Source: Candidatus Bathyarchaeota archaeon
GTDB taxonomy: Archaea; Thermoproteota; Bathyarchaeia; TCS64
Direction of reading: 5' to 3'
Assembly (NCBI GenBank): GCA_014730055.1
Contig: WJIV01000275.1
Location: 1-26,393, forward strand
DNA: 26,393 nucleotides
Shown here: positions 14,623 to 22,749 of the stretch, one piece after another
How positions within the stretch are numbered: position 1 is the stretch's first letter
How the letters are laid out: each line of letters opens with the position of its first letter
Notes under the pieces: generated by a model
What the model saw: only the letters and a program-made list of their open reading frames with translations
What the model was told of the DNA's origin: nothing
Databases searched by the model: none
Made by a program: the position numbers and the translations under genes

Positions 14623-16029
14623 ATGGTTCGCTTCTTGGATTTATTCAGGCCGATATCACCACTGATACCTGAAGTTAGAGCACCACAGAGAAAAGTACCA
14701 TTTCAGTCACGAATGATGTGGACCCTAGCAGCTCTAGTTATTTATCTTGTAATGTCAGAAACACCTCTATACGGTGTTCAAACGGGTGCAGGTGATCCAT
14801 TATCCACTCTTAGAATTATTTTTGCTTCCAATCATGGAACATTAATGGAGTTAGGAATTGGTCCCATCGTAACTGCAGGGCTTATTATACAACTCTTAGC
14901 TGGATCTGAATTAATAGAATTTGACAGATCAAATCCCGAAGACAGAGGGCTTTTCACTACAGCGAGTAAAGTATTCTCGTTTGTAATGGTTATTGTTCAA
15001 GCAAGCCTTTATATCATAAGCGGTGCATTTGGGAATGTAAATACTACGACTGCAATACTTCTTTTTGCACAGTTACTAGCTGCTGGTCTAGTTATAATGA
15101 TGTTAGACGAGTTAGTTCAAAAAGGTTGGGGGATTGGAAGCGGAATTAGCCTATTCATCGTTGCAGGAATTACACAGAACATTTGGTGGATGTCTCTCAG
15201 CTTTGCGACGGTAGCAGATGGCAAAGCATATGGAGCGTTAATAGCATTCCTACAGGCTATATTTAGAGGAGAGGCAATAGCAAGCTGGTTCTATAGACAA
15301 GGAAATCCAGATATGATCGGGTTCTTTACAACTCTAGCAGTATTTGCTTTTGTTGTATATGTTGAGGGAATGCGAGTTGAGATTCCAATAAGCCACAGTA
15401 GTTTCAGAGGTTATAGAAGTAGAATGCCAATCAAATTACTATATGTTAGCAATATTCCAGTGATACTAGCCTATGCTATGTTTGCAAACATACAGTTAAT
15501 TGGACAATTCGTATGGACTAAGTGGAACCAAGATAATAGCAGCTTTATCCTCAATATGTTCGGAATGTATAACCAAACCCAGCAAGGACTAAGACCAATT
15601 GGAGGTCTACCCTATTATGTATCATCACCAGGAAGCTTAAGTGGTGTAATAGCAGACCCGGTTAAAGCAGTCATCTACCTATTTATTGTAATTGGATTCT
15701 GTGTTATTTTTAGCATAACATGGTTAGAGATTGGTGGGCTAGGTGCAGACCAAATGGCAGATCAGCTACTTCAATCAGGTATGCAAGTATCAGGTTTTAG
15801 AAGAAGCAGAAAACCATTGGAGAGACTTCTTAACCGCTATATTCCAACTATAACAGTTATAGGAGGAATGCTAATAGGCGCCCTTGCTGCCTTTAGTGAA
15901 TTCTTCGGTGTATTCGGATCAGGGATGGGAGTATTGTTAGCAGTAAGTATACTATATCAGTATTACCAAACAATGGTACAGGAGCAAGTGGAAGATCTAT
16001 ACCCCTTCCTTCGCGGAGCATTTGGTTAA
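14623..16029 (+). CDS. secY: Preprotein translocase subunit SecY
   Basis: A 468-residue polytopic membrane protein forming the protein-conducting channel with SecE and Sec61beta. About ten hydrophobic segments are visible, starting near residues 28, 75, 113, 140, 165, 222, 280, 345, 405 and 430. Family motifs include PEVRAPQRKVPF before the first segment, SETPLYGV near the plug helix, LELGIGPIVTAGLIIQLLAG-like residues in segment 2, LDELVQKGWGIGSGISLFI near 155-175 and the GSGMGVLLAVSILYQYY end. GGAGATG at 14611-14617 is the ribosome-binding site. The adenylate kinase and associated genes that follow secY in many euryarchaeotes are absent; a T-tract and a new promoter follow instead. Confidence 0.97.
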   Translation: MVRFLDLFRPISPLIPEVRAPQRKVPFQSRMMWTLAALVIYLVMSETPLYGVQTGAGDPLSTLRIIFASNHGTLMELGIGPIVTAGLIIQLLAGSELIEFDRSNPEDRGLFTTASKVFSFVMVIVQASLYIISGAFGNVNTTTAILLFAQLLAAGLVIMMLDELVQKGWGIGSGISLFIVAGITQNIWWMSLSFATVADGKAYGALIAFLQAIFRGEAIASWFYRQGNPDMIGFFTTLAVFAFVVYVEGMRVEIPISHSSFRGYRSRMPIKLLYVSNIPVILAYAMFANIQLIGQFVWTKWNQDNSSFILNMFGMYNQTQQGLRPIGGLPYYVSSPGSLSGVIADPVKAVIYLFIVIGFCVIFSITWLEIGGLGADQMADQLLQSGMQVSGFRRSRKPLERLLNRYIPTITVIGGMLIGALAAFSEFFGVFGSGMGVLLAVSILYQYYQTMVQEQVEDLYPFLRGAFG

Positions 16030-16030
16030 A

Positions 16031-16044
16031 CTTTTTTAATAATA
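16031..16044 (+). promoter_or_regulatory. T-tract terminator overlapping the alaX TATA box
   Basis: CTTTTTTAATAATA begins two bases after the SecY stop. The T6 run (16032-16037) can end the ribosomal operon transcript, and the adjoining TTTAATAATA is centred about 23-25 bases before the alaX ATG at 16061, the distance expected for a leaderless start. One short AT block therefore may serve both functions. Confidence 0.5.
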
Positions 16045-16060
16045 CCCAATTATTTACCTA

Positions 16061-16702
16061 ATGACACCGACAAATAAATTATTCAATAAAGACCATTACC
16101 TAAGAGAATTCACGGCCAAAGTACTGAAGATTGCTGAGAAAGAAATAGTTCTAAATAGAACGGCATTCTACCCAGAATCCGGAGGGCAGGCAGGAGATAA
16201 AGGGTATCTAAATAAAGTTAAAGTGATTGATACTCAGATCAAAAATGATATAATATATCACTTTATTGAGAAAGAACCAGGCTTCAAAGAGGGAAACATC
16301 ATTCGCGGAGAGATTGACTGGAAAAGAAGATACAAGATTATGAAGCTTCATACAGCTAGTCATATAATGGAATATTTTTTATGGAAAAATTTTGGAAAAA
16401 TAGAAAGAACAGGCAGTTACGTAGATGCGAGTAAGGATCGTGCTGATTATCTATTTGAGGGAAGACTTGAAAAAAATAAACTGAAACAGGTTGAGTCGGA
16501 GACCAATGAATTTCTTCAGAAAGGACATCCCATAATAATTGAGGAAGATGAGGAAAAGATTAGATATTGGAAATGTGGCCCAGTGGAGATGCTTTGTGCA
16601 GGAACCCATGTTAAAAACACAGTTGAGATAGGAAAAATTAGTTTAAAACGGAAAAACCCAGGAAGAGGAGTCGAAAGAGTAGAGACTATTCTAATGGAAT
16701 AA
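16061..16702 (+). CDS. alaX: Alanyl-tRNA editing protein AlaX (AlaX-M type)
   Basis: The protein has 213 residues, the size of AlaX-M. It is a stand-alone relative of the AlaRS editing domain that hydrolyses Ser-tRNA(Ala), and Gly-tRNA(Ala) in some members. The zinc site is complete: HTASH (H97, H101) and CAGTH (C179, H183). The glycine-rich FYPESGGQAGD (37-46) typical of AlaX-M and of the AlaRS editing domain is present. The end ISLKRKNPGRGVERVE fits the family. No Shine-Dalgarno site is seen and the promoter spacing indicates a leaderless transcript. The next gene is hisS, so two tRNA-aminoacylation functions are neighbours, though each has its own TATA box. Confidence 0.93.
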   Translation: MTPTNKLFNKDHYLREFTAKVLKIAEKEIVLNRTAFYPESGGQAGDKGYLNKVKVIDTQIKNDIIYHFIEKEPGFKEGNIIRGEIDWKRRYKIMKLHTASHIMEYFLWKNFGKIERTGSYVDASKDRADYLFEGRLEKNKLKQVESETNEFLQKGHPIIIEEDEEKIRYWKCGPVEMLCAGTHVKNTVEIGKISLKRKNPGRGVERVETILME

Positions 16703-16711
16703 CAATATTTT

Positions 16712-16719
16712 CTTAAATA
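16712..16719 (+). promoter_or_regulatory. TATA box of hisS (leaderless)
   Basis: CTTAAATA is centred about 24-25 bases before ATG 16740. This puts transcription start at the ATG and argues against the in-frame GTG at 16734, which would lie upstream of the transcript. Confidence 0.5.
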
Positions 16720-16739
16720 CGCCCGCATTTTAGGTGTTT

Positions 16740-18038
16740 ATGTTTCAGCCACCACGAGGAACAAGAGATTATCTACCGCAGGATCAGTTGAAAAGAAACT
16801 GGGTGATAGAGCAAGTACGAAAAATCTACGAGTCTTATGGTTATGAACCCTTAGGCACTCCAGCTTTTGAGGAACTAGATATGCTGACAATAAAAAGTGG
16901 AGAAGACATAATAAATCAAATTTATGCCTTCAAGGATAAGTCGGATAGAGAACTAGCACTTAGATTCGAACATACAGCCAGTACAGCAAGAGTGGTTGCA
17001 TCACACAGAGATCTAGTTTTTCCTTTTAAAAGATACATAATTGGACCGGTTTGGAGATATGAACGACCATCTGAGACAAGATTCAGAGAATTCTGGCAAG
17101 CAGATGTTGATATTTTTGGTGTAGAGGACAGTATAGCAGATGCTGAAGTTCTATCTGCTGCGGTGGAAGCTCTTTCGAAGTTGGGTTTCGAAGGGTTTAC
17201 AATAAATCTTAACGATAGACGAATACTGAAATCCATCGTAGAATTAGCAGGTATACCGGAGGGAAAAATACTTGATGCCTTTAGAGCAGTTGATAAACTA
17301 TCAAAAATTGGACGCGAAGGCGTAATAGAAGAACTAGAAGGAATATCACCCAATCATGAAAGCAGCAACAGGCTTTTAGACTTAATTGAACTCAAAGGAG
17401 AGCCAGAAGAAGTACTAAAAAAAGCCAAGAAAATGCTGGCAGATAAGTCACAAGGAATCTTGGGTTGTAATTCCTTACTTAGTCTATATGATTATGCTAA
17501 GGGATTCGGATTTGCTCAGTACATAATAGTAGATCTTGCCTTAGCAAGAGGACTTGACTATTACACTGGTCCAGTTTTCGAAGTACTAGCAAGAGGTTAC
17601 GAAGATTATGGTAGTATAGCTGGTGGGGGTAGATACAATGAGTTGGTGGAGGTATTTGGTGGGGACTCCACCCCAGCTACGGGAGTTTCGTTTGGAATAG
17701 ATAGGCTGACCCCAATTCTTGAGAAAAAGGGGGTCTTTGATAAGATAAAGCTAGGTACTGATGTATATATAGCTCCCGTCAATAAAGATGTAAAGATAAA
17801 GTCACTAGAAATTACACAGATACTAAGAAAATCAGGGCTTTCTGCTCTGACAGATATGATGGATAGAGGCCTTGGAAAGCAATTGGAGTATGCAGATAAA
17901 AAAGAGGTTGCTTATGTTGTAATAGTTGGACCCCAGGAACTTGAATCAGACTCAGTCACAATTCGGGATATGAAGACTGGTGAGCAAGATCTAGTAAAAA
18001 TAAGTGATATTATCAGCTTTCTGAAGAAAGCTTGTTAA
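16740..18038 (+). CDS. hisS: Histidyl-tRNA synthetase
   Basis: The protein has 432 residues from ATG 16740. It is a class II synthetase that charges tRNA(His). Visible motifs are the PPRGTRDYLP N-terminus, motif 1/2 region LRFEHTASTARVVASH and GPVWRYERPSETRFREFWQA, the histidine-A loop LARGLDYYTGPVFE, the histidine-B loop GGGRYNEL and motif 3 GVSFGIDR. The last 100 residues (VYIAPVNKDVKIKSLEITQI onward) are the anticodon-binding domain. An in-frame GTG six bases upstream is less likely given the promoter spacing. The 3' end overlaps the convergent endonuclease gene by 26 bases. Confidence 0.96.
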   Translation: MFQPPRGTRDYLPQDQLKRNWVIEQVRKIYESYGYEPLGTPAFEELDMLTIKSGEDIINQIYAFKDKSDRELALRFEHTASTARVVASHRDLVFPFKRYIIGPVWRYERPSETRFREFWQADVDIFGVEDSIADAEVLSAAVEALSKLGFEGFTINLNDRRILKSIVELAGIPEGKILDAFRAVDKLSKIGREGVIEELEGISPNHESSNRLLDLIELKGEPEEVLKKAKKMLADKSQGILGCNSLLSLYDYAKGFGFAQYIIVDLALARGLDYYTGPVFEVLARGYEDYGSIAGGGRYNELVEVFGGDSTPATGVSFGIDRLTPILEKKGVFDKIKLGTDVYIAPVNKDVKIKSLEITQILRKSGLSALTDMMDRGLGKQLEYADKKEVAYVVIVGPQELESDSVTIRDMKTGEQDLVKISDIISFLKKAC

Positions 18039-18552
18039 ATGCTTCAGACAAACCATAATACACTACCTCTCCCCTTCTATCAATTACCGCCAACTTTGTC
18101 TCCAGAGAATCATCATCGGACTCGATCATACTATCATAAAAATACTCAGGATATCTTGGTGTTCCTTCTGAGATAATTAGAATCCTATAACTTGGTCCTT
18201 CTTTGTTATACATTCCACGCTCCCAGACTAGATATTCTGTGCCTGATAGTTCCTTTCTAATTACAAATCCTCTTTGACGAAGGTCCTTGAAAACTATGAA
18301 CTGCTCCCATACATTAGGTAATCGCTTGTTTAGAATATTTAGTAACTCTTTGAAACTTAATTTTTCATTCTTATTATCGTCGATTATTACTATCTTCTGT
18401 CTTTCAACATTATATAATGCCTCAGATGGTTCTAAGTGAAGTAGTTTATCATCACCCCAGTAACCATAAGCATCACTGTGTAAGCTATCAGCCTCACTTC
18501 TAGAAGGAACTATAATGTCATCGTCGATGAATACCGCTGTGAATGGCTGCAT
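18013..18552 (-). CDS. tRNA-splicing endonuclease homologue, probably the structural (non-catalytic) subunit
   Basis: A 179-residue protein. The N-terminal domain resembles EndA (YGYWGDDKLLHLEPSEALYN at 29-48), and the C-terminal nuclease fold has VFKDLRQRGFVIR (87-99) and KLAVIDRRGEVVYYGL near the end. In active EndA the catalytic Tyr lies ten residues before the catalytic His in the F-x-VY...HS pattern, and the Lys lies in K-L-x-L-A-V-V-D. Here these positions read Trp (W110 in EYLVWERG), Pro (P120 in EGPSYR) and Glu (E151), by eye alignment. All three catalytic residues thus look replaced, as in the structural subunit of the heterotetrameric alpha2beta2 endonucleases. ATG 18552 is chosen over the longer open frame to 18747 because the extra part reads into the divergent topA gene and a TATA-like TTTATTTTAA (18578-18569) lies 22 bases upstream. 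Confidence 0.82.
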   Translation of the reverse strand: MQPFTAVFIDDDIIVPSRSEADSLHSDAYGYWGDDKLLHLEPSEALYNVERQKIVIIDDNKNEKLSFKELLNILNKRLPNVWEQFIVFKDLRQRGFVIRKELSGTEYLVWERGMYNKEGPSYRILIISEGTPRYPEYFYDSMIESDDDSLETKLAVIDRRGEVVYYGLSEAFNKLSSES

Positions 18553-18688
18553 TGTTGAATCTGTCTCATTAAAATAAATGATGTTGATTAAGCTTTCTTT
18601 AAATGAAAGCAGGCAAGTTATTGAATTGAGTCTTTGAGATGGTAAAAACCAAAATATTATTGGATATATTAACCGAAGTGTTATAGAA
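18553..18688. promoter_or_regulatory. Divergent promoter region of the endonuclease subunit and topA
   Basis: The 136-base gap holds TTTATTTTAA on the minus strand (18578-18569), 22 bases before the endonuclease ATG, and GATATATTAA on the plus strand (about 18663-18672), 21-25 bases before the topA TTG. Neither gene has a Shine-Dalgarno site, so both look leaderless. Confidence 0.45.
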
Positions 18689-20749
18689 TTGCCTAAGCAA
18701 ATACTAGTAATAACCGAGAAACCAAGCTCAGCTAAGCGTCTCGCCAATGCCCTAGATGAAGAAAATAATCCTCAGCACAAACACCAAAAAAATGTCACCT
18801 ACTATATTTCTAGATATAATGGAGATACTTTGTTTATTGTATCAGCTATCGGTCATCTTTACTCCATATCCCAGAAAGGAAGAGGATGGAATTACCCAGT
18901 ATTTGAATATGAGTGGGTCCCTTCATATACTAAAAACAAGAAAAAAAGCAATACAAAGGCTTACATTGAAACAATAAAGTTTCTATCAAAAAATATCCAT
19001 ACTTATGTAAGCGCCTGCGACTACGATCTTGAGGGAAGTTTAATTGCTTTTAATATTTTACGTCACGCTATCGGTGCAGATTGTCTAAAGAACTCAAAAA
19101 GGATGCTCTATAGTACATTAACTAAAGAGGAACTTCGAGAATCTTGGAGTAACATGAATGAGCTGGATTTTACTGTGATTAATGCAGGTAGAGCGCGGCA
19201 TGAGATCGATTGGCTTTATGGTATTAATCTTAGCAGAGCGTTGACAATATCTGTAAGAAGTAAAATCGGGAATCGCAAGACTCTGAGCATAGGAAGAGTA
19301 CAGGGACCTACTCTAAATTTTATTAGAGAGCGTGAGATGGAAATTCAGTCTTTTGTCCCAATACCTTATTGGAAGATATATGCTGAAAGTGATATTGATG
19401 GTAAAATATACAACTTAGAGTATGAAGAATCAACTCTTGATAGAGAAATTGTAACAAGAGAAATTGCCAAAAAATGCCGTGGGAAAACCGGTCAAGTAAC
19501 AAGTATTAGCAGAAAATCTGAAAACAAACAGCCTCCCTATCCATTCAATCTAAGTGATCTTCAGAAAGAAGCACATCGTGTATTTAAAATAAGTCCAAAA
19601 GAAACACTAAAAATAGCAGAAAAGCTATACCTATCAGCTTACATTAGTTATCCTCGAACAGACAGCCAAAAAATACCCTCATCTATTGATATTATAGCTA
19701 TCCTGAATAAACTTAAAGAAAACAAGGAATATTCCACAAAAGTTAGTAAAATTTTGGAGTCGAATAATTTTACTCCAAGAGAAGGAAACAAAGACGACCC
19801 AGCTCACCCAGCAATTCACCCAACAGGTGAAAAACCTGAAAGAATCAAAGGTAATTACAATAAAATTTATGATTTAATAGTTAAAAGATTCCTATCATGT
19901 TTATCTGGATCAGCTAAAATCTCTAAAACTTTTGTGAAAGTGGACATTGAAGGATTTACTTTTTATCTTAAGGGTAGTCAAGCAATAGAGCGCGGATGGA
20001 TGAATATTTATGAACCCTATGTACGAGAAAAAGAACTATTATTACCTGAGCTAGAAAAAAACATGGACATTACAATCACTAAAATTAAAACAAGAAGACA
20101 TTATACGAATCCTCCCCAAAGGTTCAATCCAAGCAGTATCCTCAGATACATGGAAAATCAAAACATTGGAACGAAAGCAACTAGGACAAACATTCTAGAC
20201 ACATTATATAGTAGAAATTATATTAAAGGCAATTCAATTCGAATTACTAAATTAGGTTTTAGTATAATAAAAACACTGAGCATTTTTTGTAATGAAATAA
20301 TATCGGTTGAGATGACAAGGGAGCTAGAAGAAAAACTCGAAAAAATTCAATCAGGGAAACTAAACTGGGAAAAGGCAATACACGAGATTAAAAAGGAATT
20401 GAAACCAATCTTATTATCGTTTAAATCAAATGAAGAAAAAATTGGATCCGAAATTGCAAAAACCATACTAAATATTGATAGAGAAGAAAATTACCTTGGA
20501 CCTTGTCCAAAGTGTAAAGATGGTGAAATATTCATCAGGAGTAACCCTAAAACAGGCAAAATCTTTGCTGGCTGTAGTAACTATGTTGATCAAAAATGTG
20601 ATCAATCATATGGGCTTCCCCAAGAAAAAAAGATACATCCAACTGGCAAATCATGCGCTGCCTGTGGGGCCCCCTTAATTAAAATGTATTTCGGGAACAA
20701 ACCATGGAGACTTTGCATAAACAGTGAATGCCCAAATAAAAAGGAGTAG
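18689..20749 (+). CDS. topA: DNA topoisomerase IA
   Basis: A 686-residue archaeal-type topoisomerase I, which relaxes negative supercoils by passing strands through a transient 5'-phosphotyrosine break. The TOPRIM domain has Glu in ITEKPSSAKRLA (E10) and the acidic triad in ACDYDLEGS (D111, D113, E115). The active-site tyrosine is in AYISYPRTDS (Y321). The HPAIHPTG segment is near residue 375 and the domain IV motif IGTKATRTNIL near 490. The C-terminus has two zinc-binding units: CPKC...GCSNYVDQKC, then CAACG...CINSEC. The only available start is TTG 18689, since the frame is closed upstream; the TATA spacing fits a leaderless transcript. A small zinc protein follows five bases later. Confidence 0.94.
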   Translation: MPKQILVITEKPSSAKRLANALDEENNPQHKHQKNVTYYISRYNGDTLFIVSAIGHLYSISQKGRGWNYPVFEYEWVPSYTKNKKKSNTKAYIETIKFLSKNIHTYVSACDYDLEGSLIAFNILRHAIGADCLKNSKRMLYSTLTKEELRESWSNMNELDFTVINAGRARHEIDWLYGINLSRALTISVRSKIGNRKTLSIGRVQGPTLNFIREREMEIQSFVPIPYWKIYAESDIDGKIYNLEYEESTLDREIVTREIAKKCRGKTGQVTSISRKSENKQPPYPFNLSDLQKEAHRVFKISPKETLKIAEKLYLSAYISYPRTDSQKIPSSIDIIAILNKLKENKEYSTKVSKILESNNFTPREGNKDDPAHPAIHPTGEKPERIKGNYNKIYDLIVKRFLSCLSGSAKISKTFVKVDIEGFTFYLKGSQAIERGWMNIYEPYVREKELLLPELEKNMDITITKIKTRRHYTNPPQRFNPSSILRYMENQNIGTKATRTNILDTLYSRNYIKGNSIRITKLGFSIIKTLSIFCNEIISVEMTRELEEKLEKIQSGKLNWEKAIHEIKKELKPILLSFKSNEEKIGSEIAKTILNIDREENYLGPCPKCKDGEIFIRSNPKTGKIFAGCSNYVDQKCDQSYGLPQEKKIHPTGKSCAACGAPLIKMYFGNKPWRLCINSECPNKKE

Positions 20750-20754
20750 AAAAC

Positions 20755-20970
20755 ATGGATAGATGTAGGATATGTGATAACAACGCAACCTCCAATTCAG
20801 TCTACTGTGAAAACCACCAAATGGCATATATAAAAATAGAGGAGGCATATAAACACTGGAGACATGGATTAGAACTTTCATGGATGGAGTATCTCAAAAA
20901 GATATGTAAACTCAGTGCAACAGGTAAATGGTGTAGAGAAGTCGCTCATGATATATTGAAAAATAATTAG
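20755..20970 (+). CDS. Small zinc-finger-like protein downstream of topA
   Basis: A 71-residue protein, five bases after topA and so probably cotranscribed. The N-terminus carries CRIC (residues 4-7) and CENH (residues 19-22), a C-x2-C...C-x2-H zinc site. A helical part follows with conserved-looking aromatic and charged residues (AYIKIEEAYKHWRHGLELSW, MEYLKKI) and ends TGKWCREVAHDIL. The pattern recalls small archaeal proteins annotated only as hypothetical zinc proteins; I do not know a function. Being behind topoisomerase I, it could bind nucleic acid or the enzyme. Its stop overlaps the convergent neighbour by four bases. Confidence 0.75.
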   Translation: MDRCRICDNNATSNSVYCENHQMAYIKIEEAYKHWRHGLELSWMEYLKKICKLSATGKWCREVAHDILKNN

Positions 20971-21305
20971 ATCTCTTCCCTAGAGATCTCCCAATGACTT
21001 TCTCTTCCTGCTCTTACCCATACTCCACCAAGTTCTCGAATTGCATCATTGATAGGAGCCCATCGATCACCGAGAAACTCAACTGGAGTGACATTTATCA
21101 TATCAGCAGTCTCCTCAACATCCACCAAGGAAAGATCTACCCCTGCTTCCTCAAGCTTCTCACGAACCCCCTTCTCTTCCTCTGGTGGCCATTGAGGACT
21201 CTCCTCATGAAAAACCTTAGCAGCTTTGCCAACTGAGAAAACGATTCCAATCTTTGATCCACAATCAGGGCATGTTATCCATGTAATTTTTTCTCTTGAA
21301 GCCAA
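20967..21305 (-). CDS. Small protein with single CPDC zinc knuckle
   Basis: A 112-residue protein starting at TTG 21305; no ATG or GTG is available in frame. CPDCGSKIGIVF at residues 12-23 has one Cys pair, so a full zinc ribbon would need a second molecule or other ligands (H33 is nearby). Residues about 33-60 are charged and helical. The C-terminal part contains INVTPVEFLGDRWAPINDAI and ELGGVWVRAGRESHWEI, which look like a compact alpha/beta unit. A TATA-like TTAATATATAA lies about 30 bases upstream. I do not recognise the family; the recurrent tryptophans and the knuckle suggest a nucleic-acid or protein adaptor, but this is inference. Confidence 0.7.
   Translation of the reverse strand: MASREKITWITCPDCGSKIGIVFSVGKAAKVFHEESPQWPPEEEKGVREKLEEAGVDLSLVDVEETADMINVTPVEFLGDRWAPINDAIRELGGVWVRAGRESHWEISREEI
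20969..20989. terminator. Hairpin at the convergent ends of the two small zinc protein genes
   Basis: AGATCTC (20969-20975) pairs perfectly with GAGATCT (20983-20989) around seven bases. The dyad starts at the stop of the plus-strand gene and lies in the last codons of the minus-strand gene, so it reads the same for both transcripts. It could stabilise 3' ends; there is no long T-run. Confidence 0.4.
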
Positions 21306-21397
21306 GTCAATCCACTATGAAGTAATAGATTATATATTAAAAAACTGAGTGCTCGGTAGACTTATAGCTTAAGATCTCATGAGGGTAATCAATTTCG

Positions 21398-22684
21398 GTG
21401 GATAATTTGCAAATAGTTAAAGAAATTCGCGGTTTTATGCGGGGTAATGTTCTCGTAATGACCATTTGCGAGTGTGTCTGGCGCTCAACAATTGATATCA
21501 TTTGGCCATTTTTACCTGTTTACATATTAAGTCTTGGCGGTAGCTATGAGACCATAGGACTTATAATGAGTGTTGGAAGCTTTGCTAGTCTTATACTTTA
21601 TCCTCTTGGCGGATACATTGCAGATTACCAAGGTCGTATAAAGCTTATTTCCTACATGACATTTGCTTATGGAGCAGCTTTCCTAATTCCTGCTTTCACC
21701 AACAGTTGGAAATGGTTAGGAGTAGGCATGTTTGTACAAAGTTTGGTAACCTTTTATTTCCCAGCGAGACAAGCATTGATCGCGGATAGTATTCCCCCAA
21801 ATAAGAGGGGGATAGGTTTTGCTGCCACGATTGCTATCCCGAGTGCATTCGGTATAGCAGCACCGTATATAGGGGGATGGCTTATTGAAAAATTTGGAAT
21901 AAATGATGCAATGCATGGACTTTATTTCGTAAGCTTTTTCATAGCATCGGGTATAGCTTTTTTTAGGCTTAGATCTCTTAGAGAAACGATCGATAATCCC
22001 AGAAAACTGGACTTTAGTTTAAGAAAGATACCTAAGTTAATATCTGATTCTTATAAAAGTCTCTTTGGTGTTTTGAAAGAGATCCCAAGAAGACTTTATA
22101 CTCTTTCACTTATAGTTTCAACGTGTGTATTTTTCGCCTCACTTGCGAGTAGTTTCTGGTTGGTTAGAGCCGTGGAGATAATTGATATGAAAGAGACCCA
22201 GTGGGGTAGCGTTATGCTCGTATCTGGTATAGTCAGTGTTATACTGGGTATCCCAGCTGGCAGCGTAGTGGACAGGTATAGCAAGAAATGGATAGCTGGA
22301 ATTTGCCTGTTACTAGGTTCTATTCAAAGTTACCTTTACCTACAGTGTACTACATATAGGCATGTGCTTATACTAGCTGCTTTTTCAACAATAACGAACT
22401 CTTTTATGAATCCCGCATTTTCGAGTTTATTTGCTGACATGACCCCTCGGAAAATCAGAGGCAGGGTACTATCCTCAATTGGTGGAGGCGGAATATGGCT
22501 TATGCGTGGAGCATATGGTAGTGGAGTTTTAGGTATGTCAATGCAGACTGCTGGAACATTCTTAAGTGGATATATCTATAATTTAAATAACAATTATCCC
22601 TGGTTAATTTTATCTGGAGCATTTCTAGTCTTAGGTATTATGTTTTTAATAATGGTCAAGGAACCTGAAATCGCTGAGATATAA
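21398..22684 (+). CDS. Major facilitator superfamily transporter
   Basis: The protein has 428 residues from GTG 21398, preceded by TATA-like CTTATAG about 34 bases upstream. About twelve hydrophobic segments fall in two halves separated by a basic cytoplasmic loop at roughly residues 192-230. The first half has the MFS motif A region GGYIADYQGRIKL after segment 2; the second half repeats it as GSVVDRYSKKW. The SLFADMTPRKIRGRVLS segment in the second half echoes LIADSIPPNKRGIGF in the first. The overall pattern is that of drug/metabolite proton antiporters, but substrate and direction cannot be read from the sequence. The gene stands alone between small genes. Confidence 0.88.
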   Translation: MDNLQIVKEIRGFMRGNVLVMTICECVWRSTIDIIWPFLPVYILSLGGSYETIGLIMSVGSFASLILYPLGGYIADYQGRIKLISYMTFAYGAAFLIPAFTNSWKWLGVGMFVQSLVTFYFPARQALIADSIPPNKRGIGFAATIAIPSAFGIAAPYIGGWLIEKFGINDAMHGLYFVSFFIASGIAFFRLRSLRETIDNPRKLDFSLRKIPKLISDSYKSLFGVLKEIPRRLYTLSLIVSTCVFFASLASSFWLVRAVEIIDMKETQWGSVMLVSGIVSVILGIPAGSVVDRYSKKWIAGICLLLGSIQSYLYLQCTTYRHVLILAAFSTITNSFMNPAFSSLFADMTPRKIRGRVLSSIGGGGIWLMRGAYGSGVLGMSMQTAGTFLSGYIYNLNNNYPWLILSGAFLVLGIMFLIMVKEPEIAEI

Positions 22685-22749
22685 TACTTCAAATTGACAC
22701 TGAAAAAACTAAATATTCAAACCTAGATAATTAACAATAGGTATCCCTT

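Noticed and set aside
16061..16702. A truncated alanyl-tRNA synthetase
   Set aside because: The protein is complete at the size of AlaX-M, has its own start and full zinc site, and no aminoacylation domain is disrupted nearby.
16734..16739. GTG 16734 as start of hisS
   Set aside because: TATA spacing puts the transcript start at about 16740, and the added residues are not typical of the family.
18553..18747. N-terminal extension of the endonuclease subunit up to 18747
   Set aside because: The extra residues do not resemble EndA, would overlap the divergent topA start, and a TATA-like element precedes ATG 18552.
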